Shown: positions 36,606 through 46,080, counted from the stretch's first letter. The stretch is DNA of 64,000 nucleotides from Euzebyella marina (GCF_014855515.1 NZ_JACYFK010000001.1:992001-1056000), one strand, 5' to 3'. Translations and numbers: made by a program. The notes: generated by a model not told the origin, from the letters alone.

Positions 36606-39272
36606 TTAAAGCACTTTCGCTTTTTCAACCTTGACTTCTTCCTGCTTTTCCGACTCTTCCATTTCCATGATGAGGTTGGCAATAAGGGCGGTCCACCCTG
36701 TTTGGTGAGATGCACCTAAACCTGTACCGTTATCCCCATCAAAAAACTCATAGAACAGATGTTGATTCTTAAAATGTTCGTTTTTCGAATAGAGTTTGTT
36801 CTTGTCGTCTGAATGGTACTGAAAGCGCCCATCGGCATTTCTTTCAAAAAGACGCATCAACCTTTTCGTTATTTCGTTGGCAATCTGGTTGAGGTTTAGC
36901 TTATTTCCCGACCCGGTAGGAAACTCATAAACATAAGTGGGCCCGTAGTAAGAGTAATATTTTCTCAAAGACTGTACAATCATGTAATTCAGAGGCATCC
37001 AGATAGGCCCGCGCCAGTTTGAATTACCGCCGAACATATTAGAGCGGCTTTCGCCCGGTTCATATTGTATGGAGTGATGCCCATGATGGTCAAAAACATA
37101 CGGGTTATCCTTGTGGTATTTTGATAAAGAGCGAATACCATAGTCGGAAAGAAACTCGTCTTCGTCTAACATTCGCTTCAATAAATGCTCAAGCCGAAAG
37201 CCTCTCATAATTGAAAATAAATAGCTTCCGTTTTCATTTATTTCCTCAATTCTCGAAATCAAAGAAGCCAAATCGGGTCGGGTCGTAACTATTTTGGCCG
37301 CTCTGGTCTTAAATTCTTTCAGGTTCTCAAAAAGATTCTTATCCATGACCTCTACGGCAAACATCGGTATAATACCTACGAGCGACCGAACCTTCAGTCT
37401 ATGTGATGTACCGCTTGACATTTCGACTACATCATAATAGAAATTATCCTTATCGTCCCAGAGCGAAATATCTTTTTGACCGATGTGGTGCATGGCCCAA
37501 GCAATGTTGAGAAAGTGACGAAAGAACTTGGCTGCCGATTCTTCATAGGCATCATTACCTTCCGCCAGTTCTAATGACATGCGAAGCATATTCAGGGTAA
37601 ACATGGCCATCCAACTAGTCGCATCGGCCTGCTGCATACGTGTTATGCCTGGGGGCATATGGTTGCGATCAAAAACCCCAATGTTATCAAGACCTAAAAA
37701 CCCGCCCTCAAAAAGGTCGGTACCGTGTTTGTCTTTTTGGTTGACCCACCAAGTAAAGTTGACCAAGAGTTTTTGGAAAGATTTTTCAAGAAAATCCCTA
37801 TCGCCCTTTCCGGTTCGTTCTTTATCCTTTTCATAAACTGTCCATACCGCCCACGAATGTACAGGAGGGTTTACATCACTAAAATTCCACTCATATGCCG
37901 GAATTTGCCCATTGGGATGCATGTAACTCTCCCGGAGCACTAATAACAATTGTTCTTTGGCAAAATAAGGGTCTATTTCAACAAAGGAAGCCATATGAAA
38001 GGCAAGATCCCAAGCAGCGTACCAAGGATACTCCCATTTATCGGGCATCGAAATAATATGACGGTTGGTGAGATGCTGCCAACTAAAGTTTCTGGCGTTC
38101 GAGCGATAAGGTCTTGCTTCGCCGGGCCCACCGAACAGCCATTTAAATACATCGTAGTAATAGAATTGCTTTGTCCATAACAGTCCGGAGAAAGCCCTTT
38201 TAACTATATGCTTATGGGCTTCAGGCAACGATGTTTTAACGGTTTCATCGTAAAATGCCCGGCACTCACTTACTCTTTGCTCAAAGATTTTATCGAACTC
38301 GGCCCAAGGTTTTTCTACCCGTTTTTTAGACAAGCGGAATTTGATTGTTTTTTCTTGACCAGGGCGAAGCCTTAGCTTGTGCCATACGGCAAATTTTGAA
38401 CCTGTTTTTTCAGGGTTGACCGCTTTTCTCTTTCTTTCGACCACTCGGTCGTTGATACCATCTTTAACAAAGGGTGTTTCATTTTCGACACCATATATTT
38501 TTTTGTTGTTCGTCTCATTTTCGCAGAACAACTGTTTGCCGCGCTGGTGGTACAAAAAGTACCTTCCATTTCTTGTGCTTCGCGATTCGGCTGTGGTGAG
38601 CCCCGTTGAGGTGATGGCCGGCCTTGAAAAGCGCTGGTTGTGTTTCCAGAAATTGCGAAACCAGAGTTGGGGCAGTACATGTATATTGGCAGCTTTATGA
38701 CCACGGTTTACTACGGTCACTTTCATTAAAATATCATCAACGTCTGCCTTGGCGTACTCAATGATACAATCAAAATAAGAGCTGAAGTTAAAGCAGTTGG
38801 TATCGAGCAACTCGAATTCAGGCTCATGACGGCTGCGCTGGTTTTTGGCGACCAAGTCTCCATAAGGGAATTCTTTATGGGGGTACTTATAGAGATATTT
38901 ACAATACGAATGTGTTGGCGACGATTCTTGATGAAAATATAATTCTTTAACGTCTTCACCGTGGTTGCCCTGGTTATTGGTCAGGCCAAAAAGTCTTTCT
39001 TTAATGATAGGATCCTTGCCGTTCCAAAAGGCAGGTGCCAAACAAAGAATTTCACGCGCGTCACAAAACCCTGCAATACCTTCTTCACCCCAGCGGTAAG
39101 CATTACTTCTTGCCTTTTCGTGGTCAACAAAATCCCAAGCGTGGCCATATTCACTATAGTCTTCGCGAACAGTGCCCCACTGTCTTTCGGCTAGGTAGGG
39201 CCCCCACTTTTTCCAATTTCTATAGTTGTCCGAGATGGCCAACCTTTGTGCCTCTATGCCCTTCTGCAACAT
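36606..39272 (-). CDS. MGH1-like/GH63-like glucosidase
   Basis: An 888-residue cytoplasmic protein (no signal peptide) of the large glucosidase family related to GH63 and mannosylglycerate hydrolases. The opening WKKWGPYLAERQWGTVREDYS and GTAWDYF-like YGHAWDFVDHEKARSNAYRW are characteristic. The (alpha/alpha)6 barrel in the C-terminal half contains PDKWEYPWYAAWDLAFH with the likely catalytic Asp, QIPAYEWNFSDVNPP and NWRGPIWMPLNYMIV. It should release glucose or mannose from an alpha-linked glycoside or glycosyl glycerate; the exact substrate is unknown. It diverges from a purple acid phosphatase gene over a 404-base gap. Confidence 0.9.
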   Translation of the reverse strand: MLQKGIEAQRLAISDNYRNWKKWGPYLAERQWGTVREDYSEYGHAWDFVDHEKARSNAYRWGEEGIAGFCDAREILCLAPAFWNGKDPIIKERLFGLTNNQGNHGEDVKELYFHQESSPTHSYCKYLYKYPHKEFPYGDLVAKNQRSRHEPEFELLDTNCFNFSSYFDCIIEYAKADVDDILMKVTVVNRGHKAANIHVLPQLWFRNFWKHNQRFSRPAITSTGLTTAESRSTRNGRYFLYHQRGKQLFCENETNNKKIYGVENETPFVKDGINDRVVERKRKAVNPEKTGSKFAVWHKLRLRPGQEKTIKFRLSKKRVEKPWAEFDKIFEQRVSECRAFYDETVKTSLPEAHKHIVKRAFSGLLWTKQFYYYDVFKWLFGGPGEARPYRSNARNFSWQHLTNRHIISMPDKWEYPWYAAWDLAFHMASFVEIDPYFAKEQLLLVLRESYMHPNGQIPAYEWNFSDVNPPVHSWAVWTVYEKDKERTGKGDRDFLEKSFQKLLVNFTWWVNQKDKHGTDLFEGGFLGLDNIGVFDRNHMPPGITRMQQADATSWMAMFTLNMLRMSLELAEGNDAYEESAAKFFRHFLNIAWAMHHIGQKDISLWDDKDNFYYDVVEMSSGTSHRLKVRSLVGIIPMFAVEVMDKNLFENLKEFKTRAAKIVTTRPDLASLISRIEEINENGSYLFSIMRGFRLEHLLKRMLDEDEFLSDYGIRSLSKYHKDNPYVFDHHGHHSIQYEPGESRSNMFGGNSNWRGPIWMPLNYMIVQSLRKYYSYYGPTYVYEFPTGSGNKLNLNQIANEITKRLMRLFERNADGRFQYHSDDKNKLYSKNEHFKNQHLFYEFFDGDNGTGLGASHQTGWTALIANLIMEMEESEKQEEVKVEKAKVL

Positions 39273-39676
39273 GTATTCTTGGTTTTATTGATTTGATGGT
39301 TTCGGCATATTGATGCCCCATGGCGATAAGTAATAGTAAAAGTACTTTATAATCCGATTGATTTAAAGGTGTTGCCCCCTTTGGCTCAATGAATTATCAT
39401 ATCGGGAAAACAATTGTGCATTATTTATAAATATTGCAGTTGCATCGATAAATAATAAAAACTTTTGAAGAAACAAAAACGATAATTCAGCATTTTACAT
39501 GGCAGTTTTCATCATTTAGGGCTAATTAAGCTTAATTTTTCACTAAAAGCTTGATAAATTTCCATACAATACGGGCAAGATTCTTTACGAAGGTCGCTTT
39601 CAAACTTTGTAGTTTTATCACAGAAATACTTACCGAAACAGAACTTCATTCCAAACCAGTTTAGCAATCCTATCAA
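39273..39676. other. 404-base divergent intergenic region
   Basis: Lies between the glucosidase (minus) and the phosphatase (plus) and holds no gene I can support. It is AT-rich. AACTTTG-like sequence at 39601-39609 is a weak -7 candidate for the phosphatase. Nothing else stands out. Confidence 0.4.
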
Positions 39677-41059
39677 ATGAAAAAGTTAATCGCCTTATTG
39701 ATATTTTCAAGTTTATCTACAGTTGCGTTTTCACAAGAACATAATCATGGTCAAGGCGCTCATAGCCATTACGGTTCGTTAGATACTATTTTAGACCACA
39801 AGCTAATTTTTCCATCGAGAACTCCTGACCGTATTATTACCAACCTTACCGTTGACCCGGCCCGTAGCTTTGCGGTCAATTGGCGCACCAACCAAGAAGT
39901 GGCTGAGGGCTTTGTAGAAATAGCCAAGGCCACTGATGGACCAGAATTTCTTTTAGAGGGAGTAAAGAAAATCAAGGCAACTTCAGAACTATTCGAAAAT
40001 CAAAACCGGAGGGAACCCCTTGTCAAGGCCACTTATCATTCCATCGTAATTGACAGACTCGAAGCGGAGACCACTTACGCCTACAGAGTTGGAAATGGAG
40101 CGGATGACAATGGATACTGGAGCGAATGGTTTCAATTTACAACCGCCAGTGCCAAAGGTGATAAACCGTTTAGCTTCATCTATTTTGGCGATGCCCAGAA
40201 CAATGTCAAGTCTTTATGGTCCCGAGTTATACGCAATTCATATAGGCAATACCCCAACGTTGATTTTATGTTGCACGCAGGCGACCTGATCAATGACAGA
40301 GATGCCAATATGGAATGGGGTGAGTGGTTCTACGCAGGTAGCTTTATTCATGCCACCGTACCCAGTATTATGACCCCGGGCAACCATGAATACAGAGACG
40401 GGGTACTATCCTCACTATGGCGGCCTCAGTTTACACTGCCAGAAAATGGACCAACAGAGGCTTTAAAAGAAACGTGCTATGCCGTTGAATATGAGAATAT
40501 GAAACTTATTTCGATAGATGCCGAAGGCTTCGATGAGCATGAAGAAGCCCGAACCGCTCAAGTGAAATGGCTCGATTCGGTGTTAAAAAACAATACCAAA
40601 AAATGGACGGCAATCACCATGCACTATCCTATTTTTTCAACAGCAAAAGGAAGGGACAATAAAGAACTACGAGATGCATTAAAACCGTTAATTGACAAGT
40701 ACGGGGTTGATTTGGTTTTGCAAGGCCATGACCATACCTATGCTCGTGGATATGAAAAAAATGAAGGTCAAGGGCTAACGGTAGTAAAAGATGCCGGAAC
40801 GGTATATGCCGTGTCGGTCAGCGGACCGAAAATGTATGAATCTCAAGACCAAGGCTGGATGGTGCGCCGCGGCGAATACACACAGCTGTTTCAGATCATT
40901 ACGGTATCTCAAGACACAATAACCTATGGTGCCTATACACCGATGGGCTCTTTGTACGATGCCTTCGACCTAATCAAAAAGAACGGTAAAAAAACATTGA
41001 TCAACAAGGTGCCAGATAGCGATATTCGACTAAGAAAGGATTTCGTGAAAGAAAATTGA
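39677..41059 (+). CDS. Purple acid phosphatase-like metallophosphoesterase, secreted
   Basis: A 460-residue protein with a signal peptide ending TVAFSQ (residue 20) and a His-rich start to the mature chain (EHNHGQGAHSHYG). Residues about 50-160 form the fibronectin-like N-terminal domain of purple acid phosphatases. The catalytic part shows IYFGDAQNN, HAGDLINDRD, PGNHEYRDG, TMHYPIF and LQGHDHTYARG, covering the metal ligands of the metallophosphatase fold. It should remove phosphate from organic esters in the periplasm or outside. It begins a plus-strand series with SMP-30, SDR and VOC genes. Confidence 0.93.
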   Translation: MKKLIALLIFSSLSTVAFSQEHNHGQGAHSHYGSLDTILDHKLIFPSRTPDRIITNLTVDPARSFAVNWRTNQEVAEGFVEIAKATDGPEFLLEGVKKIKATSELFENQNRREPLVKATYHSIVIDRLEAETTYAYRVGNGADDNGYWSEWFQFTTASAKGDKPFSFIYFGDAQNNVKSLWSRVIRNSYRQYPNVDFMLHAGDLINDRDANMEWGEWFYAGSFIHATVPSIMTPGNHEYRDGVLSSLWRPQFTLPENGPTEALKETCYAVEYENMKLISIDAEGFDEHEEARTAQVKWLDSVLKNNTKKWTAITMHYPIFSTAKGRDNKELRDALKPLIDKYGVDLVLQGHDHTYARGYEKNEGQGLTVVKDAGTVYAVSVSGPKMYESQDQGWMVRRGEYTQLFQIITVSQDTITYGAYTPMGSLYDAFDLIKKNGKKTLINKVPDSDIRLRKDFVKEN

Positions 41060-41101
41060 TTGCCCTAAAAATTCCGTAACTTTCTCGTTGAAATATTCGG
41101 A

Positions 41102-41992
41102 ATGCACGAATCAACTTTTGAGGCAAAATTACTTTTAGACACCCGAAGTGTTCTGGGTGAGGGCCCGGTTTGGGATTGGCAACGGCAAACACTTTATTGG
41201 GTAGATATCGAGGGAAAATACCTTCATCAATTGGTGCTCGAAACTAATGAACACCACTTCTGGCAACTGCCTTCAATGACAGGTGCCGCTATTCCAGAAA
41301 TTACCGGAAATATCTTGCTGGCCCTTGAAGACGGGTTGGCTAGTTTTCAGGTAGCAAACAAAGACTTTAGAAAGCACGGCATTTTAAAGAATGAAGATTC
41401 TAAAATGCGTTACAACGACGGTAAAGTAGGTCCGAACGGTGATTTCTATATCGGAAGCATGCACAAAGAATTTGACCCTGAGAGCGGCAATCTGTACAAA
41501 GTAACTTCTAAAGGGCAAGTTTCTGTTGCTATTCCTAATACCACTATTTCAAACGGAATGGCGTGGACGGCCGATAAAAAGACTTTTTACTTTAGTGATA
41601 CCGAAAATTATCGCATTGACAGATACGACTTTGATATAGATTCGGGAAATTTAAAAAATCGAAAGACCGCTTTTAATATACCAAAGGAGTTGGGCGGGGC
41701 AGACGGCATGTGTATCGATTCTGAAGATATGTTATGGATTGCCCATTGGGGCGGAGCTTGTATTCGACAATGGAACCCCAGAACCGGAGAAATCATTCAA
41801 AAGATTGAAGTTGCTGCGCCCCATGTAACCTCTTGTTGTTTCGGCGGTAAAAACCTAGACACACTTTACATAACTACGGCGAGAAGCGGGTTGAGCGAAG
41901 AACAACTTGAAAAACACCCTCAAAGTGGCGGTCTGTTTACTTTCAAACCAGGTGTTACGGGTACGCTGATTACCTATTTTAAAGAATTATAA
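41102..41992 (+). CDS. SMP-30/gluconolactonase/LRE family protein
   Basis: A 296-residue cytoplasmic beta propeller with no signal peptide, in contrast to the lipoprotein relative at 29938. The canonical motifs are easy to see: LGEGPVWDWQRQTLYWVDIEG with the metal-binding Glu, RYNDGKVGPNGDFYIGSMH, TISNGMAWTADKKTFYFSDTE, GGADGMCIDSEDMLWIAHWGG. Family members open sugar acid lactones such as gluconolactone, L-arabinonolactone or L-fuconolactone. The start of the SDR gene overlaps its stop, so lactonase and dehydrogenase are probably consecutive steps of an oxidative sugar route. Confidence 0.93.
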   Translation: MHESTFEAKLLLDTRSVLGEGPVWDWQRQTLYWVDIEGKYLHQLVLETNEHHFWQLPSMTGAAIPEITGNILLALEDGLASFQVANKDFRKHGILKNEDSKMRYNDGKVGPNGDFYIGSMHKEFDPESGNLYKVTSKGQVSVAIPNTTISNGMAWTADKKTFYFSDTENYRIDRYDFDIDSGNLKNRKTAFNIPKELGGADGMCIDSEDMLWIAHWGGACIRQWNPRTGEIIQKIEVAAPHVTSCCFGGKNLDTLYITTARSGLSEEQLEKHPQSGGLFTFKPGVTGTLITYFKEL

Positions 41993-42774
41993 TGGCTTAT
42001 TCAGGAATTAAAGGAAAAACGGCCATCGTTACCGGTGGAGGCGAAGGTATAGGTTATGCCATTGCGGAGGCACTTGTTAAAAATGGGGCCAATGTAGTTC
42101 TAAACGACCTTGACCCAGAGTTATCAAAAAAGGCTGCAAAAGAAATTGATCAAATTCATCCGGGAAATTGTAAATCTTTTGCGGGCGATGCCGGTTCTAT
42201 TAAAACAATTGATGAAATAATTGATTTTGCCGTGAACTCTTTTGGTGATATTCATTTCGTTGTGCCAAACGCGGGTATAACGCTGTTTGGCGACTTTTTA
42301 AAGTTTACTCCTGAATCATTTAATAAAGTAGTAGAGCTGAACCTTCAAGGAGCCTTTTTTCTTGTTCAAAAAGCCGTTCTCAAAATGATTGAAAAGGGGC
42401 ATAGCGGTAAGGTGGTTCTCTTGTCTTCGCAAGTGGGTATTAGGGCGTACCGCAACCTGACCACCTATGCCATGACCAAGGCGGCATTGCGTATGATGGC
42501 CGTGAACCTTGCCTATGAACTGGATCAACATCATATCAATATCAATGTAATTGCTCCAGGGGCCACACTTACCGAACGCACAAAATTAGAGCAGCCTGAT
42601 TATGAAGGTATTTGGGGTAGGTTGAACCCCAATGGTAGAGTGGGCAAACCTGAAGATATCGCCCATACATGTCTTTTTTTACTTTCTGGGGAGGCCGACC
42701 ATATCAATGGCCAGACCATCTCTGTTGATGGTGGATGGACTACCGCCGGGAAATATCCTGAGGATCTTAATTAG
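41992..42774 (+). CDS. SDR family oxidoreductase
   Basis: A 260-residue short-chain dehydrogenase. Cofactor loop TGGGEGIGYAIA (about 13-24), NAG in VVPNAGITLFGDF, catalytic Ser in VVLLSSQVGI and the YxxxK pair in YAMTKAALRMM. It ends with the normal GGWTTAGKYPEDLN tail. NAD(P)H-dependent oxidation of a sugar or sugar acid fits its overlap with the SMP-30 lactonase gene (the ATG begins at the last base of the previous stop). Confidence 0.95.
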   Translation: MAYSGIKGKTAIVTGGGEGIGYAIAEALVKNGANVVLNDLDPELSKKAAKEIDQIHPGNCKSFAGDAGSIKTIDEIIDFAVNSFGDIHFVVPNAGITLFGDFLKFTPESFNKVVELNLQGAFFLVQKAVLKMIEKGHSGKVVLLSSQVGIRAYRNLTTYAMTKAALRMMAVNLAYELDQHHININVIAPGATLTERTKLEQPDYEGIWGRLNPNGRVGKPEDIAHTCLFLLSGEADHINGQTISVDGGWTTAGKYPEDLN

Positions 42775-42779
42775 TTTTT

Positions 42780-43181
42780 ATGGGACTAAAGAATGTTCAT
42801 CACATTGCCATTATTTGTTCCGATTACCAAAAATCGAAAGATTTTTACACGACTATTTTAGGGTTGGAAGTTATTAGAGAAGTCTATCGAAAAGAAAGAG
42901 ATTCATTTAAATTGGATTTAGCTCTAAATGGGCAATATATCATCGAACTGTTTTCCTTTCCTGAACCTCCAAAAAGACCGTCTAGGCCAGAGGCGTTAGG
43001 GCTAAGGCATTTGGCTTTCGAGGTTGCCAACGTCGCGCAAGAAAAAGAACGTTTGCAGCAACTTGGTGTTGAAGTCGAGGCTATTCGCGTCGATGAATTT
43101 ACAGGAAAACGCTTTACTTTTTTTGCTGACCCAGATGACCTTCCCATAGAGTTGTATGAGGGTTCTGAATCTATGGCCTAA
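42780..43181 (+). CDS. VOC family protein (glyoxalase I-like, YaeR type)
   Basis: A 133-residue vicinal oxygen chelate protein: KNVHHIAIICSDYQKSKDFYTTILGLEVI at the N terminus (metal-binding His), ALGLRHLAFEV in the middle and LPIELYEG with the final Glu ligand. YaeR/SMU1112c-like members bind a metal, but their reaction is not defined. It begins five bases after the SDR stop, so it closes the operon. Its last 11 bases overlap the convergent RES toxin gene. Confidence 0.92.
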   Translation: MGLKNVHHIAIICSDYQKSKDFYTTILGLEVIREVYRKERDSFKLDLALNGQYIIELFSFPEPPKRPSRPEALGLRHLAFEVANVAQEKERLQQLGVEVEAIRVDEFTGKRFTFFADPDDLPIELYEGSESMA

Positions 43182-43632
43182 ACAAGCGCTTATCAAAAGA
43201 AAAAAGTTCGGAGTACAAGACCTTAATTTTGCCGATATCTGAATGAACAGGGTTGATCAAGAAATTATAATCTCCTTGTACAATGGCCGAAGGTACTTTT
43301 AAAACGAGGTTTTTGCTCGACTTTATAAATTTATCTCCCTCTTCTTGAGTAAATGATGTTGGTGGATGGGTTTTCCAATTTTTGCCCTGTAATTTTTTTT
43401 CAGGATAGGGTAGTACTAGCTCATCGGGTATTTCGATGGCGGTCAAATAATAGTCTTTGGGTACGAGTTTTAAAGTTAAGTGTACGGCTACTTCCAAATT
43501 GGCCAGAGCCCGAGATTGCGAAGTGTATACCATTCGCACCCCTTTACTGTTCCAACGGCCACCAAATTTTTCGGCCCCGATTCCCGAAAGGTCGTTTTTA
43601 TACTTCTCCTTTCCCAACCGATAAACAATCAT
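43171..43632 (-). CDS. RES domain toxin (NAD+-depleting), of a RES-Xre toxin-antitoxin pair
   Basis: A 153-residue RES-domain protein. The family signature Arg-Glu-Ser is visible: YRLGKEKY and GGRWNSKGVRMVYTS (Arg), SRALANLEVAVHL (Glu, about residue 48) and KVPSAIVQGDYNFLINPVH (Ser, about 117). RES toxins consume NAD+ in the cytoplasm (as MbcT and ParT-related enzymes do) and are held in check by their Xre antitoxin. It overlaps the antitoxin gene by four bases (ATGA), so it is translated with it. Length is typical. Confidence 0.95.
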   Translation of the reverse strand: MIVYRLGKEKYKNDLSGIGAEKFGGRWNSKGVRMVYTSQSRALANLEVAVHLTLKLVPKDYYLTAIEIPDELVLPYPEKKLQGKNWKTHPPTSFTQEEGDKFIKSSKNLVLKVPSAIVQGDYNFLINPVHSDIGKIKVLYSELFSFDKRLFRP

Positions 43633-44069
43633 GCCAATACCCCATGTTCTAGGCGGCCAAGCTCATCTTTCACCATGTGTATGCCAATGCTGGTATCTAA
43701 GAGTTCTTTGGGTTTAATACCCCCAAGGGCTATACTTTCTGAGCCCAACCACTCAAAAAAGTCTTCGTTAGTACCAAAAACCGATTTGCCATAATTAAGC
43801 AATTGAAAGATGGAAAGTATTCTTTCGCTTTGTTCTTGACGAAATATCTTGTTTTCTTCTCGGTGCCTTTCTAGGGTTCTAACTGAAATATTCAGAAAAT
43901 TGGCCCACTCTTGTGAACTAAAGGAAGACGCGTTTAAAACCTTTGCAAAATCACTGTACGGTATACCCTCTCTGACCAATTTGATAAGTAAATAAGACCG
44001 CTTATCGTCGTTCCAGTCATAAGAGAACTCCCCGTTTTTGGTTTCAAACAATTTTAACGCAGTTGCCAT
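43629..44069 (-). CDS. Xre/MbcA/ParS-type antitoxin with DUF2384
   Basis: A 146-residue antitoxin. Residues about 40-85 form a Xre-like helix-turn-helix (LNASSFSSQEWANFLNISVR) and about 90-146 the toxin-binding DUF2384 domain (FRQEQSERILSIFQLLNYG, WLGSESIALGGIKPKELLD, LGRLEHGVLA). It binds the RES toxin and probably represses its own promoter. It is transcribed first, overlapping the toxin by four bases; an inverted repeat around a -7 box lies directly upstream. Confidence 0.94.
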   Translation of the reverse strand: MATALKLFETKNGEFSYDWNDDKRSYLLIKLVREGIPYSDFAKVLNASSFSSQEWANFLNISVRTLERHREENKIFRQEQSERILSIFQLLNYGKSVFGTNEDFFEWLGSESIALGGIKPKELLDTSIGIHMVKDELGRLEHGVLA

Positions 44070-44096
44070 GAAAAGCTTTTTATTAAAAATAAAACA

Positions 44097-44119
44097 TTTG
44101 TCGCAAAAATAACGACAAA
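44097..44119 (-). promoter_or_regulatory. Operator and -7 box of the RES-Xre pair
   Basis: TTTGTCG (44097-44103) and CGACAAA (44113-44119) are perfect 7-base inverted arms. The spacer, read on the minus strand, contains TATTTTTG, a match to TAnnTTTG. A repressor bound to the arms would cover the promoter, as expected for antitoxin autoregulation. Confidence 0.6.
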
Positions 44120-44145
44120 ATTACGTTAAAATTGCTTTTACGAAG

Positions 44146-44943
44146 CTAGTTCTTCAAGTTTTTAAGCTTGATATTTCTAAAATCAATGGGCTGGCCCTCA
44201 CTTTGCAAAGCAATCATACCCTGTGTTAGAGGGGTGCCGTTTACTTTATATTTTGGGTCGTAACGATTGGCCACATCACCGCCCACACGGGGCTTGGTGT
44301 ATTCCAAGACTTTCTCGCTGTTGATAATGTGTTGTACCAGAGAGTCGCCATAAACAATCAATTCTGCTTTTACCCATTGGTCTCCGTATAGGGTTTCGGA
44401 AGTAGAATTCAAGCAGTGGCCGGGGTATTGCTCTCCTTGAAAATCTATTTCCGTTCCTGGGCTGCACATATTTCCGGTCGGGCGTTCCACCCCTTCCTCA
44501 ATTCCTGCCAAAAACTGCATTTCTACGGAAATAGGCCAATCCTGTTCCTTTAACATGGTGCGAGGGTCTTGGGAGTGGTACATTACACCGCTGTTCAATT
44601 GCGTATATGATGGGGCCCCAGGATGTAACTCCCCCACAAAACGATACTCCATTGAAAGATGAAAATGAGAATAAGGGGTGTCAAAGTACAAGTGCCCAAA
44701 ACGATCATTGAAATCACCTTCGTATTGGTCGTATCTCACCTTGATGATACCATCTTCGGCCCTAAAGGTATCCCCATGGTTATCACCTGTTTCGTAATGG
44801 TGAATCTTTGTGGTCCACCCTTCTAAATTTTTACCATTGAAAAGATCGATCCATCCGTCATCCGACGTGTTTTTTTGAACCCCGCAAGCGAGTAGAATAA
44901 AGCCAACAAAGGTAAAGAGGGTAAGTAACAGTCTAATTTTCAT
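44146..44943 (-). CDS. DUF1080 (3-keto-disaccharide hydrolase-like) lipoprotein
   Basis: A 265-residue lipoprotein (lipobox ILLACG, Cys about 20) with the DUF1080 concanavalin-like sandwich: WIDLFNGKNLEGWTTKI, YDTPYSHFHL-type strands (FDTPYSHFHLSMEYRF), LNSGVMYHSQDP, DQWVKAELIVYGDSLVQHIIN and IALQSEGQPIDFRNIKLK. Family members are assigned as 3-keto-glycoside hydrolases in surface carbohydrate metabolism. It follows DUF5009 with a 30-base gap, so it shares an operon with it and probably GH106. Confidence 0.92.
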   Translation of the reverse strand: MKIRLLLTLFTFVGFILLACGVQKNTSDDGWIDLFNGKNLEGWTTKIHHYETGDNHGDTFRAEDGIIKVRYDQYEGDFNDRFGHLYFDTPYSHFHLSMEYRFVGELHPGAPSYTQLNSGVMYHSQDPRTMLKEQDWPISVEMQFLAGIEEGVERPTGNMCSPGTEIDFQGEQYPGHCLNSTSETLYGDQWVKAELIVYGDSLVQHIINSEKVLEYTKPRVGGDVANRYDPKYKVNGTPLTQGMIALQSEGQPIDFRNIKLKNLKN

Positions 44944-44973
44944 AAATTTTATTTTAAAGGATGGGTTTAGGGG

Positions 44974-46080
44974 CTATACCTTGAAATAAATTCGGTGTTT
45001 GTCTAAAAAGTAAGTAATGTACCAAAAGATAAAAAGTACCACAAGCGAATTTATCACCATAATTAGGGATTCTGAAACACCTAGAGGACTCAAAAGACCT
45101 GCTGTCCAGATTTTTCCAAAACCTCGAAACCACTGAACTCCCACGGTCTCGGCAAAAAGATAGATAAATATAGAGTTCGTGCCCACAACAGCGAAAATTT
45201 TTAGCCAATCATAATGTTTATTTCTCACATCGATTGCCCAATAGAAAAGTGTGAGGGTCAAAATGGCGAAGCCGCCCGATGCCAAAGTAAAAGATGTGGT
45301 GGCGATTCGTTTTACAATAGGGGTTACACCGGTGAGGTCAAGAGCGAAGCCAATAACAAGAATGGCCGTACCCCATATTAGAAAATGCTTTATTTTTTCT
45401 TTTTCAGGAATGTGTTCCAACAACAATTTTCCACAAATAACGCCCCAAATAGTGTGTGCAGCGGTCGGAATGAAGTTCACGAACACCCAATAACCCCCAT
45501 TCACCTGGCCCATTACCAATCTATCCATAAAAGACCCAAAGCTTTCATGGCCCTGAGCGTATGGGGCACTTGGGTCATAGGCCCTATAGAGTATCTCGGT
45601 CAAAAGTAACAAACCGATAGATACACCAATTTGAACCTTGTTGGGCAGGTGCATAATGGCGTAGGCTATTAAAATGGTAAAGGCCAGTTGTACCAAAACA
45701 TTCCAGAGTTCCCAGACAAGTTCGTGGCTATAAACACAATGAAGTAGCACCCCAAAGGCAAACAATAAAAAGCAGCGCCGGAAAATGTGCTGGTTAACCC
45801 TTTTGCGGTCTCCTTGAGAAAGACGTTTTCTGAGTGAAAAAGGCATTGCTACCCCTACGATGAACATAAAAAAAGGTTGAATCAAATCCCAAAAGCGCAA
45901 GCCGTTCCAAGGGTGATGGTGTAGTTGGTGGGCCAAGCCCTCGAACACCGAACCCTCGGCCCATTCCGAAAAATATTGATGAAACCCAGCGGCTTCGGCA
46001 ATAAGCAAAAACATGGTCAATCCTCTAAAAACATCCAATGAAAATAGACGTTTCGATACATTCTCTGCCAATTGCGACAT
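44974..46080 (-). CDS. DUF5009/heparan-alpha-glucosaminide acetyltransferase-like membrane protein
   Basis: A 368-residue integral membrane protein with about ten helices. The start RLFSLDVFRGLTMFLLI and the segment LRFWDLIQPFFMFIVGVAMPFS (with Asp and Gln) are the signature of the acyltransferase family that includes HGSNAT and NagX. NagX-type proteins acetylate a sugar, such as glucosamine, across the inner membrane. It precedes DUF1080 and follows GH106 on the same strand, so it may modify a sugar released by the glycosidase. Confidence 0.88.
   Translation of the reverse strand: MSQLAENVSKRLFSLDVFRGLTMFLLIAEAAGFHQYFSEWAEGSVFEGLAHQLHHHPWNGLRFWDLIQPFFMFIVGVAMPFSLRKRLSQGDRKRVNQHIFRRCFLLFAFGVLLHCVYSHELVWELWNVLVQLAFTILIAYAIMHLPNKVQIGVSIGLLLLTEILYRAYDPSAPYAQGHESFGSFMDRLVMGQVNGGYWVFVNFIPTAAHTIWGVICGKLLLEHIPEKEKIKHFLIWGTAILVIGFALDLTGVTPIVKRIATTSFTLASGGFAILTLTLFYWAIDVRNKHYDWLKIFAVVGTNSIFIYLFAETVGVQWFRGFGKIWTAGLLSPLGVSESLIMVINSLVVLFIFWYITYFLDKHRIYFKV

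Noticed and set aside
38372-38704. Long minus-strand frame within the MGH1-like glucosidase region
   Set aside because: It is an out-of-frame overlap with the glucosidase coding sequence, without its own motifs.
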